Origin: Cephalotus follicularis
Lineage: Eukaryota; Streptophyta; Magnoliopsida; Oxalidales; Cephalotaceae
Direction of reading: 5' to 3'
DNA length: 64,000 nt
NCBI GenBank assembly: GCA_001972305.1
Contig: BDDD01001470.1
Span: 62,001 to 126,000, forward strand
Shown: in pieces, positions 56,888 through 64,000 of the stretch
How positions within the stretch are numbered: position 1 is the stretch's first letter
Layout of the letters: the number at the start of each line of letters is the position of its first letter
Made by a program: the position numbers and the translations under genes
Notes under the pieces: model-generated
Databases searched by the model: none
Told to the model about the DNA's origin: nothing
The model's input: the letters and a program-made list of their open reading frames with translations, nothing else

Positions 56888-58356
56888 GAAATGGTATCAG
56901 AGAATAGGTTTTTCTTTCCTTAGAAGACCTATCTAGGTTTCACCTGTGAGATTGGGTAGACATTGGGTTAGGATCTTTTCGTTGTGGTCTTTCTGACATG
57001 TCTTTTGTTTCGACCTTGGTTTCTTTTGTTGTTGTGTTATGTTTTGAATTTATGTTTCATAGATGGTACGAACAAGGAATACCCGTCAATGATCGACTGA
57101 GACTCGTGAAGAGGTATGAGACGAGCCTACAGTTGAGGAGTTGGTGTGACAGGCAGTTTCCAAGGAAGTGGATCGACTAATTTATGCAATGCAAAATGAA
57201 GGGCAAGGACACCAAGAGCAAGTTATGGCGGAGGATGCATCGGCTGATGTTCCGACTGGTAGGGAAACTAGGGACCAGGCCGACACTCCTGTATATGTCT
57301 GGCTTGAGCGGTTCCAAAAATAGAGGCGCAGTCGTTTAGTTTAGCCCTGACACCTATAGAGGCTAAGCATTGGATTGCGCACATGGAGAAAATCTTTAAT
57401 GTGTTGGGATGTGATGACAGACAGAAGGTAAGGTTGGCAGCATATAAGTTGGAAGGAGATGCTCAAAAGTGGTGGCAAACTTTGACGTTGGCTAAGGGAG
57501 GAAACTACATTTATGCCTTGACTTGGTTTGAGTTCTGCGAGGTCTTCTATCAGCAGTATTTTCCCACTGCTGACAAGGAGGCTTACGCAAGGGAGTTTGT
57601 TAATACTAGGCAGAAACATGGTGAATCAGTCACCGAGGTTTTGGCCCGGTTCACAAGGTTAGCGGGTTTTGCTGGATCAGCGGTGGGGTCGGCATTTGAG
57701 CAAGCTGAGAAGTTCAAATTGCAACTGCATTACCAGCTTAGAGGAAAACTGATAAATTCCAGATTCGCTGACAAGGCGGAAGTAGCAAATGCTACGAAGA
57801 ATATTGAATTAGAGAAGTTGGACTTTCAGGCAGCTCGGCAAGAAGGAGAAAGGAAGCGGAATAGGAGTGATTCCCGAGGATAGGATTCTGGACAGCAAGG
57901 TGATAGTAAACAACATAAAAATGATCATAATCAGAATAAGGATGGGAATAACCCCAATGTTGAGATTTCTTTGTGTGATACGTGTGGGAGGCGACATCCG
58001 ATTGGGAAATGTTACAAGGCCACTGGGGCATGTTTTGCGTGTGGACAAATGGGTCATCTCTTTAAGGATTATCCAAATCCTTGTACAAGAAATAAAGGAG
58101 GAAATGGTAATGATGTCGGACAGCGCAACGTCGGAGGTAGAGTCTTCGCTTTAACGACGCATCAGGTTGCAAACGCCCATGTATTGTTTCGGTTTTGTTC
58201 TTGTTTGGTAACCGTGAGGAGTTTGTTTTGTTGATATGACAACTTATTCTGTGGTAACTGAATCTTTTGTTATGCATCTTGTATTGCTTATCTGTTATGG
58301 ATTTGGATTGGTTTATGTTTAGATTTCGGGATGAAATCTTTTTAAGGGGGGAAGGA
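56888..58356 (+). pseudogene. gag: Chain unit 3 interior: gag-only, pol deleted
   Basis: ATG at 57063 (MVRTRNTRQ then a stop and small losses). The Gag core is open at 57383-57883 (MEKIFNVLGCDDRQKVRLAAYK to RSDSRG). After one stop the zinc region follows at 57971-58080 with CDTCGRRHPIGKC and CFACGQMGHLFKDY. The final knuckle cysteine is again tyrosine, as in unit 2. It ends with the same protease stub, direct join to the element's 3' end and polypurine tract (58342-58356). Confidence 0.9.
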
Positions 58357-61270
58357 TGTAATACCCCGTTTGTTCCTGTACATATTTTCGGGCTTTTATT
58401 TGTGATTTGTTATATTGTTTGTGCATTTTAAATTTTTGGCCTGTTATATTTTGGGCTATGTGATACCATCTTTCCGCTTTGGTATATTGGTTGGAATATA
58501 ATTATGGATAAGTAAAATTGATTGTTTTATTTTTTTTTAAATTAGTTATTATTATTATTATTGCAAAATTGTTTATTTGGAAAAGAAAATCTTTTTATTT
58601 TTGTTAAAATTTTATTTCCTTAAGCTTTCCTCTCCCTCTCTCGTATGAATATCTCTCTTTTCCTTATTGTCACCGTTTCCCTCTCTTTTTCTCCCTATCT
58701 CTACCGAAAATCACTACCCAATTCCTTATCCTACCCAAATTCTGTTTTCTTTCCTGATCATGATCTAAATTGCCTATTCCTTTATGTTTATGTATGCTAT
58801 TTGTCCATTGTTTTTGCCACCATCATTTTCTTGCGCCTGGTAGCCGAACCTGCATAATTCGGAGCCTGTTTTGTTCTTCCTTGAGTATTAATCAGGTTTG
58901 TTCCTCTGCTGTTATAGTTAGCTATTGGTTTTGTTTTTCATGTTATCCAGTTGCATGTTCATATAGGCTGCTAGTGTGTTTTGTTTTGATCCCTGCCATG
59001 TATGTTTTGCTATTGTTTCTGAGATTGTTAGCAAGTCCTAAGTTGTCTTGTAATGATAGAAAATAGGTTTTGAATATAGCAATTGGCGTTTGACAGAAAT
59101 TTGGTAATGGAATTAAGTATACAGTGAATTGGAAAATTGTCTCTATAAAGTATGATCACCAATTGCATCATTTTCTTGTTTCTTTATGTTCATGTGCATC
59201 TGTTATGTCACATAAGTCCTATGTAAATGATTAGGAACCTCTGGTAATGTGATAATCAAGTTTTGACAGAAAATTGACAAAGGTTTGTTAGAATTTTGCT
59301 GGTCTGTCGAGCAGAACAGTCGGCTGTTTCGCTTGAGTAGTCGACTGCCTTGTAAAACAGTCGGCTGTTTAGTCTTGCACAGTCGACTGCACCCTTGTCA
59401 CAGTCGACTGGCTGCAGCTTTCTTTGTGTAGTCGACTACCATGCCCCAAATAGTTGACTGGATTTTGTTACAGTCGGTTGGTTTTGTCCAGTAAATTTCT
59501 GGTTTCAACTTTTGTTATCCGTTTGTTCTTCTAATGTTTTGGAGTCTGTTTTAGGCACTGTAAAATTGATGTTTGATTTTCGGAAGTGGTTTTTGAATCC
59601 TTATATGAATGATATTGCATCTTTTAGATTTTTTGTGCTACAAGTGGCAATTAGAAATTGTTGATCAATTCTTAAGTCATTTCTGTGATCGCATAAGGTA
59701 CGGATTTTTTGCTCTTTGGCTAACTGATTTTATTGGAACTATCCCATTTCACTTTTATGATGAAAGTACGGATTTCTATCGTTCTTTGGCTATCTGGTTT
59801 TATCAAACTAAAATCCATTTTGTTTTATGCTATGTTCCTTCGTTTTGTGAACTTGGTTATGTTTTATAGTGTTGATATGTTTAAAAATAAAGTCAGTATG
59901 ATATTTTTGTGCAAATGAATATTTTCTGGCTTTATAATTTGGTTCTGAAATATTTACGAAATGTTATGTAATCATCTCTTTATTTTGAAAATAAATAAGA
60001 TGATTTTCCGTTTATAAAAGTATAATGATTTTGATAAGGAACATGACTTCTATTATCGAAGTGTGTTACACGATCATGACTTTCACATTAGGAAGTGTGT
60101 TAACTTTGGATAAGGATATACATAGATATTTCCCACCTATTGGGCGGCACCATAGGCATGTCATAGGCCTGGCACGGGGGCATGAAACTTTCGTAGCTGT
60201 GTGATTAGTCTACGACCTCTCTCTATGTTGTGAATAAATCCCATGAGGTGGATTTATGGATTTGTTATGTATGATAGAGGTGTATGGGTCGATCCTAGGA
60301 TATGCTAAGGATTCATATATTGGGGATTGATTGTGTAGTGCCATACACGTCTTTCCATCGGAGCATGTGGGCCTTGCAAACCCCTTGCACTTATGCATAT
60401 GTATTTTGGATCTCTATGATGAGATTTCAGAATCGGATAAGTCTCTGTTATTTGTTTTGGATCTCTGTGATGAGATTATGGAATCGGATATGTTTTGTTT
60501 TGAAATCTTTAACTCGGGTAATGTTAAAGAAATTTTCAAATATTGTTTCGGATATCGTTTTGAATTTTAGATTTGGCTTTGAAACTTGGATTATGAGTTG
60601 AAACTTGAATACTGCTTGAAAATCAGATTTTTGCCTTCGGATATCGAATTGAAAATTTGTCAAACGTTTTGAAAATTGGATAATTGTTTAGGAATTAATA
60701 GAATTGTTTATGTGGCTACTTTCCTTCATTTTCTGAAATAATGTTAAATTAATTTATACATGAGTTATATGCTATTTAAAGGTTCAGGTATTCTCAATTC
60801 TTTAAAGTATCGTTTTATGTTTTATGATTCTATATCCGTACTGAGGTTTTCTCAGCAGTGTTTTTGTTTCCATTCGGCAGGTATTCTGGGAGAGCATCCG
60901 GAAAATGTGTGATGGGTGAGATGTCACCTATGTTTAATGATCATCTAGGAGATTGGTCCATCTATGGTTTTGTTGTCTTATGGTCATGCTAGGACCTGTC
61001 TTTGAAAAATGTTATGCCTTTCAATTTATGACTTTGGATTACAATTTTGGTGTATGTTTCAACTTTGAAACTATGATTTTAGTTTCAGACTATGTTTTTA
61101 GATTGTGAAATGTTATGTTTAGACCACCACCTGTTTTGATTAAAGTTAAGGTTATATTTTGATAAACGAATAAAGGCGAACTTTTATATATCGTTAAATA
61201 TGGATATATATATATATATATACCTCGGATTATGAAACCGTAACGACTCCTGTCGTTCGGGGGTGTTACA
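58357..61270 (+). mobile_element. Chain LTR 3, 2914 bp
   Basis: Third full copy: TGTAATACCCC to GGTGTTACA, primer site at 61275, about 5-6 ATT units (58546-58562), array (59317-59480). The double hairpin region (about 60840-60880) is decayed. Confidence 0.92.
59317..59480 (+). repeat. Phased CAGTCGACTG-like array, chain LTR 3
   Basis: Same array as in LTRs 1 and 2 but one word shorter at the left end: the first two words are merged, removing one ~20-bp step. Confidence 0.88.
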
Positions 61271-62006
61271 GAAATGGTATCAGAGAATAGGTTTTTCTTT
61301 CCTTAGAACACCTATCTAGGTTTGACCTGTGGGATTGGGTAGACATTGGGTTAGGATCTTTTCGTTGTGGTCTTTCTGACATGTCTTTTGTTTCGACATC
61401 GGTTTCTTTTGTTGTTGTGTTATGTTTTGAATTTATGTTTCGTAGATGGTACGAACAAGGAATACCCGTCAAGGAAACGAACCGACTGAGACTCGTGAAG
61501 AGGTACGAAATGAGCCTACGGTTGAGGAGCTGGTGCGACAACCAGTTTCCATGGAAGTGGATCGACTAATTCATGCTATGCAAAATCAAGGGCAAGGACA
61601 CCAAGAGCAAGTTGCGGCGGAGGATGCATCGGCTGATGTTCAGACTGGTAGGGAAACTGCAGACCATGCCGACACTCCTGTATATGTCTAGCTTGAGCGG
61701 TTCCCAAAACAGAGGCCGTAGTCGTTTAGTTCAGCCCCAACACCTATAGCGCCTGAGAATTAGATTGCGCACATGGAGAAAATCTTTAATGTGTTGGGAT
61801 GTGATGAAAGACAGAAGGTAAGGTTGGCAGCATATAAGTTGGAAGGAGATGCTCAAAAGTCGTGGCAAACTTTGAGGTTGGCTAAGGGAGGAAACTACAT
61901 TGATGCCTTGACCTGGTTTGACTTTTGTGAGTTCTTCTATCAGTAGTATTTTCTGACTGCTGACAAGGAGGCTTACACAAGGGAGTTTATTAATACTAGG
62001 CAGAAA
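61271..62006 (+). pseudogene. gag: Chain unit 4 interior: gag 5' part, cut off
   Basis: The best-preserved start of the chain: ATG at 61446 (MVRTRNTRQGNEPTETREEV) is open to 61689. Stops then follow (V*LERF, RP*SF, EN*IAH and FYQ*YF) in the Gag core. The gene is cut at NTRQK (62006) by a new LTR. AGAAA (62002-62006) is the candidate duplication; the right copy would lie beyond the window. Confidence 0.88.
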
Positions 62007-64000
62007 TGTAATATCCCATTTTTCCGTGTAGAATTTTCGGGCTTTTCGATCTGTTTCGTATGGGCTGTCGAATTTTTTTCGGTTTGTGGACTGCCCATTT
62101 TTCGGTTTGTTTTGCTTTTGGCTAGTCTAAGCAGGTTTTGGCCTTAGCCTAGTGGGTTTTGATATTAAGTCCATGAATAAATAAAATATTTTTTGGCATT
62201 TTATTTATTTGTTAAAACCCAATTTCAGCATTTAAACATTTTAAAACCCTAATTTTACATTAAAAATTGTGTTCTCTCCCACTCTCTCTCTCTCTCCCGG
62301 CCACCCTCTCTCTCCAGTTCTCTCTCCCCTCTCTACCTCTGCCGTCGGTGTCGGTACTGATATGGCACTGGCGAAGGCACCGGTCAAACCCCCACGACCT
62401 CCTGAGTCCACCGGACCCAACCCATGCGCCGGACAACAGCCCAATCGGCGTGCGCGACGTCTTATCTCCCCACCACTGTCGAACGCCACAACTCCTTCTC
62501 CGGTGATCGTCACGACAAGACAATCACATATTCGGCATCCTGGCATCGAGAGGAAGCGAACCCGACAAGCCCCGACCCTTGGCGACGCCGGAAAAGCAGA
62601 TCGGCGCAAAGTCAACCGCGGTCAAAAGCTTTCGTTCCGGCCAAATGAGGCGGCGTCGTGGAAAACGCGCCCTGGATATGTGATCCCCGGACTCAAACGC
62701 TCCAGATCGGACCCTCACGGCTACTGGTCGACCGTGCGTGACAGACACGCTCCGGCCAGCGGCGGCGCGTGAGCCCACGCGCGACAGTCTCCGGTGACAC
62801 GTTTTTGACAGTTTCTGACTCCGTTCTTCGCATAGGTGTGATCCGTTCCAGTTCCGCGATGTGATTATGACTCTGTGCTTTGTTTTGACTAGTTTCGGTA
62901 AACTCTGAACCCTACTCTGTTAAATTCAGTTTTCGGTTGAATTATGTATTTCTATAATCATTTTACGATATTATGAGCTGAACTAGTATTATGATTCGAA
63001 ATTGGATGAATTGGACAACTTAGACTTAGCTTAGTGGATTCGAAATTATGTTTAGATGAGACTTCTGCGAATTGGACGTATTAAACCTATTGTTATCTTA
63101 TATGGTCATGATCAGTGTACAATGACCCATGAGTTAAGGTCTGATTTTATTTCAAGTCCTTATGAGAACGATTTTATTTCCGTTAGATGTTTGCAACAAC
63201 CGAGGAGGGTCTAGAGAAGTCTCGATATATATTCTTGAGGTTGTTTTGGTGATTGCATGAGGTACGGATGCTTTCGTTGTTTGGCTATCTTCCCCTAATT
63301 TTATTAGAATAAATTCAGTCTTATTTTTACGAATGAGTACGGATGTTTCGTTCCTTGATACCCTCCTACTGTTTTTATTATTGTAAAAATATAGTTTTAC
63401 TTTATGGATAACGTACCGATTCTTCGTTCTTGGCTTNTAGCGATTAAAAGACTGACCGAATGAGCCGTAATGCTAAGCGATCGATCGAATGGACCGAAAA
63501 GCATAAGTGTTGTCTGAATAGCTTCTGTATCGAATAGTGGTTGATCGAGATAGAATAAGAATGGTTATTGTGAATGGATAGTGTATGGATGGCGAGTGTA
63601 TCGTTATCGATTGAATCGTATCGTTAAGGACCGTTATTGAATGAATAGTGATCGAGTGACCCGTTATTGATCATATAGTGATCAAATGGATCGTTATTGA
63701 TCAGACAGTGATCGTAAGGGTCGTTATTGAACGGTTAGTGATCGGATGGACTTTATTGAATGGATGGGCATTGCATGGATGCTCAAAATAGTTTGTGAAT
63801 GAACCGATGTGACAGTTAACTACTTATATATGCTGGTATGGGACAGTATATGTATTTAGTCAACCCCTCAACTTCAACTACATATGGAGTTTACCTCTAC
63901 CTTTCTAGTGGAGTGCTATATGGCTGTGAATTATAAACGGATATGGATTCTAAGTGGATATGGACCGTAAATAGATATGAAATGTAATAGATATAGCATG
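62007..64000 (+). mobile_element. Start of another gypsy LTR, runs off the window
   Basis: It starts TGTAATATCCC inside gag of unit 4, then shows the usual order: AT-rich region, CT-rich leader (62268-62345), a GC-rich block (62380-62790), AT-rich sequence. The overlapping frames at 62241-62778 lie in the GC-rich leader, are open in several frames on both strands and have no recognisable domain, so I do not call a gene. An undetermined base (n) stands at 63437. A 30-bp tandem repeat follows at 63602-63770. Confidence 0.75.
63602..63770 (+). repeat. 30-bp tandem repeat
   Basis: The word CGTTAT(T/C)GA recurs at 63602, 63632, 63662, 63692 and 63722, with a changed copy at 63752, each step being 30 bp (the last 29-30). 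Units also share TAGTGATCG(A/G). Degenerate copies may extend left to about 63450. Confidence 0.85.

Noticed and set aside
62241-62778. Overlapping frames on both strands, up to 167 residues, Pro/Arg-rich
   Set aside because: They lie in the GC-rich leader of an LTR, several frames are open at once as expected from high GC, and no domain is recognisable. A short captured sequence cannot be excluded.
1-64000. Host protein-coding genes, tRNA or rRNA genes
   Set aside because: I looked for non-transposon protein motifs and tRNA-like cloverleaf sequences and saw none; the only tRNA-related sequences are primer-binding sites.

Overview
The window looks like repeat-rich, probably heterochromatic DNA of a flowering plant. 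I found no host gene, tRNA, rRNA, CRISPR array or bacterial-type operon. Almost every base can be assigned to LTR retrotransposons. Most are Ty3/gypsy chromoviruses, resembling the Tekay/Del group because of their long LTRs starting TGTAA, an initiator-Met tRNA primer site, a single gag-pol frame and a C-terminal chromodomain. Two are Ty1/copia elements. All coding regions carry stops, frameshifts or deletions, so none looks autonomous. Many stops have the form expected from C-to-T decay of methylated CG and CHG sites. The species cannot be named from the sequence.

Layout. Positions 1-3093 are a gypsy LTR split by a 2.45 kb copia-type solo LTR (430-2878, target-site duplication (TSD) TCGGC). 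Positions 3094-5508 hold a decayed copia 5' end: LTR, primer-binding site and broken gag. A gypsy LTR in minus orientation starts at 5509 and runs in three pieces (5509-6179, 26264-26846, 36076-37184) because later elements landed in it. The first of these is a nearly complete chromovirus (6180-26258, TSD TCATA). It carries a solo LTR in its reverse transcriptase (11292-13574, TSD ATTCT) and a second, minus-strand chromovirus in its 3' LTR (16597-24297, TSD GTTGC). The second is a mosaic element (26847-36070, TSD CAAAG) whose interior is replaced by minus-strand gypsy pieces. The third is a minus-strand copia element (37185 to about 45381), itself split by a solo LTR (40478-43195, TSD GGGGA).

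Positions 45382-46924 are fused LTR fragments of different families and orientations. From 46925 to 62006 there is a head-to-tail chain LTR-gag-LTR-gag-LTR-gag-LTR-gag with a period near 4.4 kb. Each complete interior has gag but no pol, and all share the same internal deletion. One LTR of the chain carries a minus-orientation solo LTR (55330-56569, TSD GGTCC). A further LTR starts at 62007 and runs off the window; it contains a 30-bp tandem repeat.

The most unusual signal is inside the LTRs. At least 14 clusters of a 10-bp palindrome-like word (CAGTCGACTG and close variants such as CAGCCGACTG / CAGTCGGCTG) recur every 20-22 bp, about two turns of the DNA helix, with variable spacers between. 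A different palindromic word with a similar centre (AAGCGTCGACGCTT-like) shows the same ~20-bp spacing in another LTR group. I know of no named feature that explains this. Regulatory protein binding in phase along one face of the helix is the hypothesis I would test first.
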